NCBI GenBank assembly: GCA_040386775.1
Contig: JAZKEU010000006.1
Location: 16,584 to 80,583, forward strand
DNA: 64,000 nt
DNA from: Bdellovibrionota bacterium
GTDB taxonomy: Bacteria; Bdellovibrionota; Bdellovibrionia; Bdellovibrionales; JAEYZS01
Reading direction: 5' to 3'
Position numbers and translations under genes: made by a program. Every line of letters begins with the position of its first letter. Position 1 is the first letter of the stretch. The notes below the pieces were generated by a model, which worked only from the letters and a program-made list of their open reading frames with translations, was not told where the DNA came from and did no database searches. Positions 49,780 to 57,515 of this stretch are shown here, piece after piece.

Positions 49780-51603
49780 CTATTTCTTTTTCTTCGTAAC
49801 TTTTTTAGTTCCGCTTTTAGCAGCTTTTTCAGTCTTTGGCGCTTTCTCACCCTTAGTCGGCTTACTCGCCTGGGCTTTTTCTTTTGCTGCTTTAGCACCT
49901 TTTGTGGTGGACTTCCCTTCAGCTACTTCTTCTGACAACTCATGAACGTCAATAACATCCACATTCGGATCTTCGTCGTATTCGCCAGATTTTGCTTTCA
50001 TTTTTTTAAGCTTGGTATCCGCTTCTTCCAATTGCGCTTCTGCATCTTGCGCATCTCTACCTAATAATGTTCTGAGGCCTTCCTCAGCTTTTTTCTTTCT
50101 CGCGGCATTGGCAGACGTAATTCTCACCAATCCATCCACAAGCATGGGACCGAACTGTTCGATGTGACGGATCTTTCTTTCTAAGTCTTCTGCTTTCACT
50201 TCACGACGAATATGGCGAGAAAGTTTTTGACCGGCTTGCATAAGCGCACGTCTTAACTCTTCCACTAGATCATCTGAGGCATCAATTGTTTCCTTAGAAG
50301 CATTTTTAAATTTAATGAAAGGAGAAACCACACTGATCGCAAATACGTATGGACCCATTGGTACCGAGTTCTTCGGTTGATTCAATCCGTAAGCTCTCCA
50401 GTTTACTGATTCGATAGATTTTGTAATTGCACAAGCTGCTTTATCAAACTGCAAAGGCACTCTGTTTGCGAATCTTAAAACCTGCACAGGTTCGTCTTCG
50501 TTTCCACGATTTAAAAATCTTGCTAGAGCTACTTCTACAACCACAGGTTTGAAATCGCAAATTCTAGGTTTTCTCGTCACAACAGAAAAGAAATCCACTT
50601 GTCCAATACGGCCAATGCTTTTTGCAAGTGGCTCTTCGCCAACAGATAGAACTGATTTTGTAGAAGGTGAGATCAAATCTGTCTTTTGAATTGCCGTATA
50701 AACTGCCTTTAAATCATTTTCCGACATTTGACTAACAGATGAATCCAATAATTTTTTTGGAAGGCCATTTGTAACAAAATCTTTTAAGGTCGCATCAGAA
50801 ACTCTGGTGAATCCTGTTTTTAACCATTTCGAACAAGACATCTTTCCGTACAAATGTGCATGCGTGATGAACTCACCAAGCTTCATTGTATGAGGATGCG
50901 GGTTTGTTGCTGGTGGAATTGGTGGAACATCATCAGACACTCTTTCAATTGTTACCCATTCTTCATCTAATAGCTTATATTTTAAAGTCACATGCGGATT
51001 CACTAAAGTAGTGCCATCAAGATAAGTTAAGATTCCACCCTCGCCGTTCAATTGAATACGGCCGTCGAGTTTGAATTCAACCTTTACTCCGTGATCTTTT
51101 TTCCATTCGATCATTTCTTTATTACGGATAACACCTTTATTTTTTTTGATATCTACATCAACTACTGCAGAAATAGCTTTTTTCATCTTTTCGGTTTTGC
51201 TCACCACACTCACGCCTGTCGCGTTAGTTAATTGAGCCCAAGTTGTAGCAGCAGAGATACCAATACCTTGTTGCCCGCGAGAACATTGTCCCTTACCAAA
51301 TTTTGAAGAAGCCAGGTATTCACCGTAAACCATCGCAAGATGTTCCCCATCAATGCCGGGGCCGTTATCTTCAACCATAATATAAATTAGGTCCGTGTTC
51401 TTTTGAGCACCGGTACCTATTTTTTTAATCTCCACGATGATCTCAGGTTTTATACCCGCCATTTCGCAAGCATCCAAACTGTTATCTACAGCTTCTTTAA
51501 GTGTTGTAAGAACGGCCTTCGTTGGAGAAGAAAATCCCACCTGCTGTAAGTTCTTTGCAAAGTATTCTGCCGTACTACTTGTCGTAATTTGAGCTTGAGC
51601 CAA
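49780..51603 (-). CDS. top6B: DNA topoisomerase VI subunit B (GHKL ATPase) with histone-H1-like tail
   Basis: ATPase and strand-capture subunit. It starts with TTG (51603) preceded by AGGA. Domains in order: GHKL ATPase (about 10-230) with N box LKEAVDNSLDACE (Glu37, Asn41), DNGPGID (79-85) and the Gly-rich lid CSRGQQGIGIS; an H2TH region (about 240-320); a transducer domain (about 325-500) with the conserved GLNQPKNSVPMGP segment holding the switch Lys. It then has a charged helical region and, from about 564, a 44-residue Lys/Ala-rich tail (GAKAAKEKAQASKPTKGEK) like that of histone H1. At 607 residues it is longer than most archaeal B subunits because of this tail. The AB pair is complete and looks functional. 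Confidence 0.94.
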   Translation of the reverse strand: MAQAQITTSSTAEYFAKNLQQVGFSSPTKAVLTTLKEAVDNSLDACEMAGIKPEIIVEIKKIGTGAQKNTDLIYIMVEDNGPGIDGEHLAMVYGEYLASSKFGKGQCSRGQQGIGISAATTWAQLTNATGVSVVSKTEKMKKAISAVVDVDIKKNKGVIRNKEMIEWKKDHGVKVEFKLDGRIQLNGEGGILTYLDGTTLVNPHVTLKYKLLDEEWVTIERVSDDVPPIPPATNPHPHTMKLGEFITHAHLYGKMSCSKWLKTGFTRVSDATLKDFVTNGLPKKLLDSSVSQMSENDLKAVYTAIQKTDLISPSTKSVLSVGEEPLAKSIGRIGQVDFFSVVTRKPRICDFKPVVVEVALARFLNRGNEDEPVQVLRFANRVPLQFDKAACAITKSIESVNWRAYGLNQPKNSVPMGPYVFAISVVSPFIKFKNASKETIDASDDLVEELRRALMQAGQKLSRHIRREVKAEDLERKIRHIEQFGPMLVDGLVRITSANAARKKKAEEGLRTLLGRDAQDAEAQLEEADTKLKKMKAKSGEYDEDPNVDVIDVHELSEEVAEGKSTTKGAKAAKEKAQASKPTKGEKAPKTEKAAKSGTKKVTKKKK

Positions 51604-51706
51604 TTTTTTGTCCTATCTTTTTTAATTAATACTAACCCTAGAGAAAAATTTGATCTTACTATTTTTTTGACCTAACTATTTTTTTCTCATATCATTTTGC
51701 TTTAAG

Positions 51707-51735
51707 TTACACTGATTACACATAAAACATTATAA
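51707..51735 (+). promoter_or_regulatory. Probable promoter of the FKBP gene
   Basis: TTACAC, 17 bases, TTATAA, giving a start near 51742 and a leader of about 17 bases with AAGG before the ATG at 51759. Confidence 0.4.
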
Positions 51736-51758
51736 AAGTTCAACAAAAGGTCGCACAA

Positions 51759-52220
51759 ATGAAAAAACTAGTTTTATTTTTAAGCATAATTTCGCTGAGC
51801 GTTGGCTGTACTAAGAGTTGCACTCAGGAAAAAAAAGATACTCAACAAAAACAAATTCCTGAAGTGAAAGATCTTCTGATGCAAGAAATGGCAGTTGGTG
51901 CTGGCGATGAAGCAAAAGATGGCGACACAGTAAAAGTTCACTACAGAGGAACTTTTATGGATGGAAAAGAGTTCGATAGCTCACATTCTAGAAGCCAACC
52001 TTTTGAATTTAAATTGGGCACCAAACAAGTTATTGAAGGATGGGATATCGGCGTTCGCGGCATGAAGGTTGGCGGAAAAAGAATTCTCGTTGTTCCTCCG
52101 CATATGGCTTACGGAGATAAAGGTGCTGGCGGGGTCATTCCACCAAATACTCCTCTGAAATTCGAAGTTGAACTTCTCGAAGTAGTAGCTGAAACCAAAG
52201 CCAAAGATACAAAAAAATAA
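51759..52220 (+). CDS. FKBP-type peptidyl-prolyl isomerase lipoprotein
   Basis: Catalyses proline cis-trans isomerisation in the periplasm. The 153-residue protein has a signal and lipobox LSVGCTKSC, a Lys/Gln-rich linker, and a full FKBP domain (about 40-145): DGDTVKVHYRGTFMDGKEFDSS, VIEGWDIGVRGMKVGGKR, IPPNTPLKFEVELLEV and the YGDKGAGG loop. Family members assist folding of exported proteins. Its end meets the HNH gene over a shared hairpin. Confidence 0.93.
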   Translation: MKKLVLFLSIISLSVGCTKSCTQEKKDTQQKQIPEVKDLLMQEMAVGAGDEAKDGDTVKVHYRGTFMDGKEFDSSHSRSQPFEFKLGTKQVIEGWDIGVRGMKVGGKRILVVPPHMAYGDKGAGGVIPPNTPLKFEVELLEVVAETKAKDTKK

Positions 52221-52238
52221 CCAGAAATTTTAGATTTT

Positions 52239-52268
52239 TGTCGGTTTTATGAAGAAATAAAATCGACA
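52239..52268. terminator. Hairpin shared by convergent FKBP and HNH genes
   Basis: TGTCGGTTTTAT (52239-52250) pairs with ATAAAATCGACA (52257-52268) over 12 positions with one G-T pair; loop GAAGAA. It lies between the two gene ends and contains the HNH stop codon. A T-rich run precedes it, none follows on the plus strand. Confidence 0.45.
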
Positions 52269-52525
52269 GAAGTAAGAGACTTCTTTTTCGTATTGCAGGC
52301 CTTACAACAGCAAACAATATTGTTCATTGATGAAGTTCCACCACGTGCGATCGGAACCTTATGATCCATGGTCAAATTATCCTTAGAAAACTTCTTTTCG
52401 CAGTAATAACAAATCCCTGCCTGGATCTTTTGGTTCCACCAAGATGTCTTTTTGAGGTCGCGAGCCTTGTCGCGCTCCTTTTTTAACTGTTTTGGATCCT
52501 GTGGAGCATAGAAATTCATTGCCAA
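52247..52525 (-). CDS. Small HNH endonuclease-like protein
   Basis: A 92-residue protein consisting of one HNH module. It has a Zn-binding Cys pair (ICYYCEKKF, Cys39 and Cys42), the catalytic segment LTMDHKVPIARGG with Asp54-His55, an Asn in SSMNNIV, and a second Cys pair (CKACNTKK, Cys74 and Cys77). The N-terminus is basic (PKQLKKERDKARDLKKT), suitable for nucleic-acid binding. No methylase or phage genes are nearby, so it is not part of an obvious restriction system. It could be a housekeeping nuclease or a remnant of a mobile element. Confidence 0.85.
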   Translation of the reverse strand: MAMNFYAPQDPKQLKKERDKARDLKKTSWWNQKIQAGICYYCEKKFSKDNLTMDHKVPIARGGTSSMNNIVCCCKACNTKKKSLTSVDFISS

Positions 52526-52560
52526 CTATTAACACAGTATGGCATTAATATTCAACAATT

Positions 52561-52800
52561 ATGACTATCGATCAAATAAAACAAAGAATTTTGGATACTT
52601 TCACGGATGGATACGTGGAGGTTACTGATTTAACAGGAACTTCTGACCATATTCAGGTTTTAGTGGTATCTAATAAGTTTAGTGGGCAAGGTCGCCTTCA
52701 AAGGCAGCGCATGGTGATGGATGTATTCCAGCCAGAGCTAAAAACTGGTGAAGTTCACGCATTAACAATTCGAGCAATCACTCCGCTTGAAAAAAACTAG
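52561..52800 (+). CDS. BolA family protein
   Basis: A 79-residue BolA/IbaG-type protein. The central segment DHIQVLVVSNKFSGQGRLQRQRMV is typical, and the protein ends HALTIRAITP. BolA proteins bind a [2Fe-2S] cluster together with CGFS monothiol glutaredoxins. The gene for such a glutaredoxin follows 8 bases later. The pair probably handles iron-sulfur cluster delivery or iron sensing in the cytosol. Confidence 0.9.
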   Translation: MTIDQIKQRILDTFTDGYVEVTDLTGTSDHIQVLVVSNKFSGQGRLQRQRMVMDVFQPELKTGEVHALTIRAITPLEKN

Positions 52801-52808
52801 AGGTCTAC

Positions 52809-53138
52809 ATGAACGACGTACAAATGAATCCAGAAATTAAACAAAAAATCGAAGGTTACTTAAATAGTTCTGACATTGTTCTTTTTATGAAAGGCACAAC
52901 AGAATTTCCAATGTGTGGATTCTCGGCAAGAGCAATCGCTATCCTTAAAGAGCTCAATGTCCCCTTTGAAACTGTGAATGTTTTAGAAGATGTCGAGATC
53001 AGAGAAGGAATCAAAGCTTACGGCAACTGGCCAACCATTCCTCAACTCTACATAAAAAAAGAATTGGTCGGCGGAAGCGATATCATGATGGAGATGTACC
53101 AAGCCGGTGAACTCCAAGAAATGTTCGCTAAGAATTAA
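52809..53138 (+). CDS. grxD: Monothiol glutaredoxin (Grx4 type)
   Basis: A 109-residue CGFS glutaredoxin. It shows IVLFMKGTTEFPMCGFSARA with the single active Cys36, NWPTIPQLYI (the cis-Pro TIPQ motif) and VGGSDIMMEMYQAGEL for glutathione binding. It carries [2Fe-2S] clusters with glutathione and with BolA, its upstream neighbour. AGAGG precedes the ATG. A 200-base gap without a recognisable gene or RNA follows it. Confidence 0.95.
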   Translation: MNDVQMNPEIKQKIEGYLNSSDIVLFMKGTTEFPMCGFSARAIAILKELNVPFETVNVLEDVEIREGIKAYGNWPTIPQLYIKKELVGGSDIMMEMYQAGELQEMFAKN

Positions 53139-53338
53139 TTTGCCTAAATTTTTTATTTTGAATTCAAAGGATCAATAGTTTGAATGGCAATTGGTCCTGT
53201 AAACAAGTTCACCAGTATTACCCCATTTTCTATCATTATATTTAGTCTAGCGCGAGGGACTCTCTAATATCTAAATTGTTGTCTTATTTTTAGACGGCAA
53301 CTCATAATTTGCCTATTGGTTCCGATAAGTTACAGAAT

Positions 53339-54040
53339 ATGGCAAGAATACTTTTAATAGATGACGATAACGACATCTTAAAAATGGGTCAAAAACTTTT
53401 GGCTAAAAATAATCATGAAGTCATTCCGTGCACAAATGGAATGCAGGCCCTCGATTATTTAGAAAAATTTTCTTTCGATATGGTGATCTCTGATGCAAAC
53501 ATGCCGCAGATGTCGGGCTTCGAAGTTTTACTTAAAATCAGAAATCATCCTCAATGGAAAAATATGACAGTTGCTCTTCTCACCGGCCGCAAAACAAAAG
53601 GCGACGTGCAAAGAGCATTAAGACTTGGTGTTGATGACTACATTGTAAAACCTATCGATCCAATTATCTTTCTCGAAAAAATTGAATCACTTTTGCAAAA
53701 GAAAGAACCAAACAAGTGGCCGCAAGTTGATCTGGGTATGATCAATGATTATGGAAATGCAAAAATCGATATGACAATCAAAATTATTTCTGTATCTGAG
53801 TTGGGCCTGACTCTTCAAAGTCCTGTTTGCCCACAAGAAGGAGATGTCTTCCAGGTGACCGGAAGTTTATTTAAAGATCTTAACATTGAAGCTCCTTTCG
53901 TAAAAGTTATCTCTGTGCAGGGAGCTCAAGGTAAATTGAACGAATGGATTATTAAAACTCACTTCTTTGGAGCGAAGGACAACTTTCTCCAACAGATCAG
54001 GTCGTGGATGTATCAAACTTTACTGAGAAAGGCTGCTTAA
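53339..54040 (+). CDS. Response regulator with degenerate PilZ-like C-terminal domain
   Basis: The start at 53339 (MARILLIDDDNDI) is preferred over an open start at 53309, since receivers begin this way. Residues 1-120 are a complete receiver with Asp52 (MVISDANMP), Thr in ALLTG and Lys in DDYIVKPID. Residues about 125-225 are beta-rich with ISVSELGLTLQSP, which resembles the Asp/Asn-x-Ser-x-x-Gly half of a PilZ motif but lacks the Arg-x3-Arg half. It may therefore not bind cyclic-di-GMP. It is the first of four phosphorelay genes in a row and its partner is probably the kinase at 54421. Confidence 0.85.
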   Translation: MARILLIDDDNDILKMGQKLLAKNNHEVIPCTNGMQALDYLEKFSFDMVISDANMPQMSGFEVLLKIRNHPQWKNMTVALLTGRKTKGDVQRALRLGVDDYIVKPIDPIIFLEKIESLLQKKEPNKWPQVDLGMINDYGNAKIDMTIKIISVSELGLTLQSPVCPQEGDVFQVTGSLFKDLNIEAPFVKVISVQGAQGKLNEWIIKTHFFGAKDNFLQQIRSWMYQTLLRKAA

Positions 54041-54046
54041 AACATA

Positions 54047-54418
54047 ATGAGAATCTTACTTGCTGAAGATGATTCAAACATTTCAATGATCGCCAAAATC
54101 ACTTTGGAAAGAATTGGTAAGCACCAAGTTGTTATTGTTGCCAACGGCAAAGATGCGCTCGATTGCGCCTCGAAAGAAAAATTTGATCTTATTCTTCTTG
54201 ATGGAATGATGCCCGTAATGGATGGAGTGACTGTCCTTAAAAATTTAAAAATAACAAATTTATCTCACATCCCCGTTATTTTCTTGAGTGCCAAGTCTCA
54301 GGAAGCAGATATCAAAGAAGTTTTAGAGCTTGGAGCTATTGGCTATATTCAAAAACCTTTTGAACCAAAAACACTGTGCGAACAAATCAATCAGATGCTG
54401 GCGAAGAAGGTGGCTTAG
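54047..54418 (+). CDS. Single-domain CheY-like response regulator
   Basis: A 123-residue receiver with no output domain. It has the acidic pair LLAEDDSN, the phosphoacceptor Asp52 in LILLDGMMPVMDG, Ser in IFLSAKS and Lys in IGYIQKPFEP. It lies 6 bases after the REC-PilZ-like gene and 2 bases before the kinase gene. It may shuttle phosphate between the kinase and the HPt protein at the end of the group, as in a split phosphorelay (inference). Confidence 0.92.
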   Translation: MRILLAEDDSNISMIAKITLERIGKHQVVIVANGKDALDCASKEKFDLILLDGMMPVMDGVTVLKNLKITNLSHIPVIFLSAKSQEADIKEVLELGAIGYIQKPFEPKTLCEQINQMLAKKVA

Positions 54419-54420
54419 GC

Positions 54421-55767
54421 ATGAAACCGATCAGGCTAAAATTAAATCTAATAATTTTGGCCTTAGGAGTGGTGTCACTCGGATTGGCATACGTCGGTTT
54501 TCATATTTATAGTCAAATTGAGCTCACCCACAAGGCCATGCATATGACTATCGAAGCACGACAGCTTTTGGAAAATCTTCCAAATAAAAAAATCAGTGAT
54601 GAATATACAAAAATTCTTCAAGAATTCAGAGCAAGCCTGTATCCAGAGCAAAGAAAAGTTTTATTCAGCGATATTATTCAGGCCTATACAAGCAACAAGA
54701 AGAATTTACTGTCTAATCGTATAGACAATTATTATGAACAAGAAAAAGTTCACTACAAGAACATGAAAGCACAGTTGGCATATTATGAAAAAAAGTTGAT
54801 TTTTTACTCTATAGTTCTTTTCTGCTCAGTCCTGGGACTTTTAGTGACATTAAAGTTATTTACGCAAAGCCAGATTTTTGTACCTTTACAAAGCACTACC
54901 AATCGCATGGCAGATTTTCTCAATGGCAAATACTCTTACAACTTTGACAGTCCCGATGAAAACGAAATGGGTGAGCTCCAAGCCACTTTCAACTCTATGG
55001 CACAGGAAGTTTTGAAAAACATGGAAGAGTTAAAAGCTTTGGATTCTGCAAAGTCAGACTTCTTAAATATTGCTTCCCATGAACTCAGAACTCCAATGAC
55101 GTCGATCAAAGGATCTCTTAGCCTTATTTCTAGTGGCGTGATGGGCGATGTCTCCGATGAAATTTTAAATTTAATTAGAATTGCAGAATTAGAGACTGAT
55201 CGCCTTGTCCGACTCATCAACGACATCTTAGACATGGCAAAAATCGATGCTAGAAAGTTACCGCTAAAATTAACTTGGACTCCCCTTCACGAATTACTAG
55301 ATAAAACAGTCATGAGCTTGCAAGGTCTGGCTCAAACTTTTGATGTTAAAATTGTAAAACAAGATTTTGAAAATATCGCTATCAATGTAGACGCTGATAG
55401 GATTCAGCAAGTGATTACGAACTTAGTTTCGAATGCTGTTAAATTTTCGCCAAAGAACAACATGGTTGAACTCCTTGTAGATGTAAAGGCTAACGCACCT
55501 GTAAAGATCATGGTGAAAGACCACGGAAAAGGGATGACTCCTCAAGAGAAATCTATACTTTTCCAAAAATTCCGCCAAGTTTCTAGTCCCGACAATCCTC
55601 TCGTCAAAGGCACAGGCTTGGGCCTAGCTATCGCTAAAGCGCTAGTCGAAGAACACAATGGGCAGATCGATGTAACTACAAAACCTAACGAAGGAAGCAC
55701 TTTTTACTTCACAATACCCGAGTGGAAACATCTAGAGAGTATAAGTCAGGAGAAATTGGCAGCATGA
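54421..55767 (+). CDS. Membrane sensor histidine kinase (HAMP, HisKA, HATPase)
   Basis: The start at 54421 (MKPIRLKLNLII) follows the previous gene; a longer open frame overlaps that gene and is rejected. The 448-residue protein has two transmembrane helices (LNLIILALGVVSLGLAYVGF and FYSIVLFCSVLGLLVTLKLF) enclosing a roughly 90-residue sensor loop, then a HAMP domain with RMADFLNGKYSY. HisKA follows with His220 in ASHELRTPMTSI, then HATPase boxes NLVSNAVKFS, DHGKGM and GTGLGLAIAKALVEEHNG. No receiver is fused, so the separate receivers nearby are the likely partners. Its stop overlaps the HPt start by 4 bases. Confidence 0.93.
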   Translation: MKPIRLKLNLIILALGVVSLGLAYVGFHIYSQIELTHKAMHMTIEARQLLENLPNKKISDEYTKILQEFRASLYPEQRKVLFSDIIQAYTSNKKNLLSNRIDNYYEQEKVHYKNMKAQLAYYEKKLIFYSIVLFCSVLGLLVTLKLFTQSQIFVPLQSTTNRMADFLNGKYSYNFDSPDENEMGELQATFNSMAQEVLKNMEELKALDSAKSDFLNIASHELRTPMTSIKGSLSLISSGVMGDVSDEILNLIRIAELETDRLVRLINDILDMAKIDARKLPLKLTWTPLHELLDKTVMSLQGLAQTFDVKIVKQDFENIAINVDADRIQQVITNLVSNAVKFSPKNNMVELLVDVKANAPVKIMVKDHGKGMTPQEKSILFQKFRQVSSPDNPLVKGTGLGLAIAKALVEEHNGQIDVTTKPNEGSTFYFTIPEWKHLESISQEKLAA

Positions 55768-56105
55768 GCATAGACGATCTTCTTAAGGAATTGCAGCAAG
55801 AGTATATCCAAGGCATACCCGAAAAAATCCAAGAGCTAAAAGAATTTAGTCAAAAAAATGATTTAGAGAACCTCATCAATTCATTTCACAAGCTTAAAGG
55901 TTCTGGAAAAACTTATGGCTTAGAAGAAGTTTCTATATTTGGACAATTTTTTGAAATTTGGATGAGAGATAAAAAAGAAAAAGTTCTTCCATTTATGCCC
56001 AAAGCAATTGAAATCTTAGAGAGAATCAATGCCTCTAGAATTCAAGGAAAACCCTATTCTCTGGATACAGATCAAGAGTATCAAAAATTATTATCTTTAA
56101 AGTAA
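55764..56105 (+). CDS. Histidine phosphotransfer (HPt) protein
   Basis: A 113-residue helical protein starting in the ATGA overlap at 55764 (an earlier in-frame start lies inside the kinase gene). The phosphorylatable His42 is in INSFHKLKGSGKTYGLEEVS, the standard HPt pattern His-x-Leu/Lys-Lys-Gly-Ser. It would accept phosphate from one receiver and pass it to another. It completes the set REC-PilZ-like, REC, kinase and HPt, which together can form a four-step phosphorelay. Its stop touches that of the convergent oxidase gene. Confidence 0.88.
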   Translation: MSIDDLLKELQQEYIQGIPEKIQELKEFSQKNDLENLINSFHKLKGSGKTYGLEEVSIFGQFFEIWMRDKKEKVLPFMPKAIEILERINASRIQGKPYSLDTDQEYQKLLSLK

Positions 56106-57491
56106 TTAAATATCAAATATTTTTCCTGGATTCAAAATAAGATCTGGATCAAAAACTTTTTTGATTTGCTTCATGATTTCAATCTCCGCTTCAGATTTTG
56201 TAAAATGCAAAAAAGGTTTTTTACTCAAACCCACTCCATGCTCTGCGGAGACAGACCCACCAAATTTCTTAAGGTTTTTAAATAAAAGCTGATCTACCTT
56301 TTGGCAGCCTTTTACAAATTCATCCATAGACAATTCTGATGGTTTCAAAATATTCACATGTAAGTTTCCGTCGCCGATATGACCAAACCAAACAACCTTG
56401 AACTGCGGATATTCTTTTTTAAGCAAATCATCCGTTTCTTTTACGAATGTCGTCACATCAGAAATTTTAACCGAAATATCATTCTTATATGGAGTGTGCG
56501 GAGACAAACTCTCAGAAATATAATCTCTGTACTTCCAAAAATTTTCTGCTTGTTGCTCACTTTGGCTGATAACACCGTCTTGGATAAAGCCCGCTTCAAC
56601 GCCCTCTTCAAAACACGTTAATAATTTTTGCATTTTTTCTTCTGAGTCCGTTTCTGCTTCAATCAAAAGATAGATCGGAAACTTTTGCCCGAGTGGCGGA
56701 CTCAGTTCCGGATGAGATTTTAAAACGTACTGTACAGCGTCTTGTGTGAACATTTCAAAGGCCGTTAAACTCATCGCATTTCTAAATTTCTGATAAACTT
56801 TAGATACAAATTGATGATCTTCAAGACCCACAATCACCACTGATGTTTCTTTTGGCGGTGTAGTCACTCTTAAAACCACTTCCGTAATAATCCCCAAAGT
56901 TCCTTCACTGCCAATAAAGAGATGTCTTAAATCATAACCTGTATTATTTTTTACCAGACCATTGTTTAATTTTAAAATCTCTCCCGCTCCTGTGACAACA
57001 GTGAGGCCAGAAACCCATTCTCTCATAAGGCCGTAACGAACCACGTTGAGCCCACCGACATTCGTAGCAACGTTGCCACCAATTTGACTGGATCCACGAG
57101 CCGCAAAATCCACCGGAAAATGGGCGCCCTTGGAAGTGGCATAATCTTGCGCTTCCTCAGTCAAGCAACCCGCCTCGCAAGTCAGCGTTTGATCGATCTC
57201 ATTGAAATCTAAAATTTTATTCATTCTTTGAAGAGATAAAACCACTTCACCATTTTTAGCAACAGCCGCACCGCTCAGGCCAGTTCTTCCACCCGATGGA
57301 ACAATTGCAATTTTATTTTTTCTAGCCCACTGAACAATTTTTTGCACTTCTTCAGTAGTACTCGGAAATAGAATCGCCTTGGGATTTGGAGTGTAATACC
57401 TCGTCCAATCCCTTCCATATTCAAGAAGATTTTCAGCATCTGTGGCTACCTGATTTGCTTTTAAAAACGGAAGTTCCTTTAAAATATCCAT
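56106..57491 (-). CDS. FAD-linked oxidase, GlcD/D-2-hydroxyacid dehydrogenase type
   Basis: A 461-residue flavoprotein oxidising a D-2-hydroxyacid (glycolate, D-lactate or D-2-hydroxyglutarate). The PCMH-type FAD-binding domain is visible (about 30-215): IVPSGGRTGLSGAA, GGNVATNVGGLNVVRYG and FIGSEGTLGIITEVVLR. The C-terminal cap domain has WFGHIGDGNLHVNI with conserved His and FGGSVSAEHGVGLSKK. GGGGA precedes the ATG. No glcE/glcF partners are adjacent, which favours a stand-alone D-lactate or hydroxyglutarate dehydrogenase over glycolate oxidase. Confidence 0.9.
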   Translation of the reverse strand: MDILKELPFLKANQVATDAENLLEYGRDWTRYYTPNPKAILFPSTTEEVQKIVQWARKNKIAIVPSGGRTGLSGAAVAKNGEVVLSLQRMNKILDFNEIDQTLTCEAGCLTEEAQDYATSKGAHFPVDFAARGSSQIGGNVATNVGGLNVVRYGLMREWVSGLTVVTGAGEILKLNNGLVKNNTGYDLRHLFIGSEGTLGIITEVVLRVTTPPKETSVVIVGLEDHQFVSKVYQKFRNAMSLTAFEMFTQDAVQYVLKSHPELSPPLGQKFPIYLLIEAETDSEEKMQKLLTCFEEGVEAGFIQDGVISQSEQQAENFWKYRDYISESLSPHTPYKNDISVKISDVTTFVKETDDLLKKEYPQFKVVWFGHIGDGNLHVNILKPSELSMDEFVKGCQKVDQLLFKNLKKFGGSVSAEHGVGLSKKPFLHFTKSEAEIEIMKQIKKVFDPDLILNPGKIFDI

Positions 57492-57515
57492 TCTATCCCC
57501 ATTTGCGATTACGAA

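Noticed and set aside
52247-52525. HNH gene as part of a defence or restriction system
   Set aside because: No methyltransferase, helicase or phage-like neighbour; a lone 92-residue HNH protein does not support this.
53139-53338. Small RNA or tRNA in the gap after grxD
   Set aside because: No cloverleaf, no strong hairpin and no promoter-terminator pair could be made out.
54376-54420. Upstream start for the histidine kinase
   Set aside because: It would translate the end of the CheY-like gene out of frame; the transmembrane segment begins properly from 54421.
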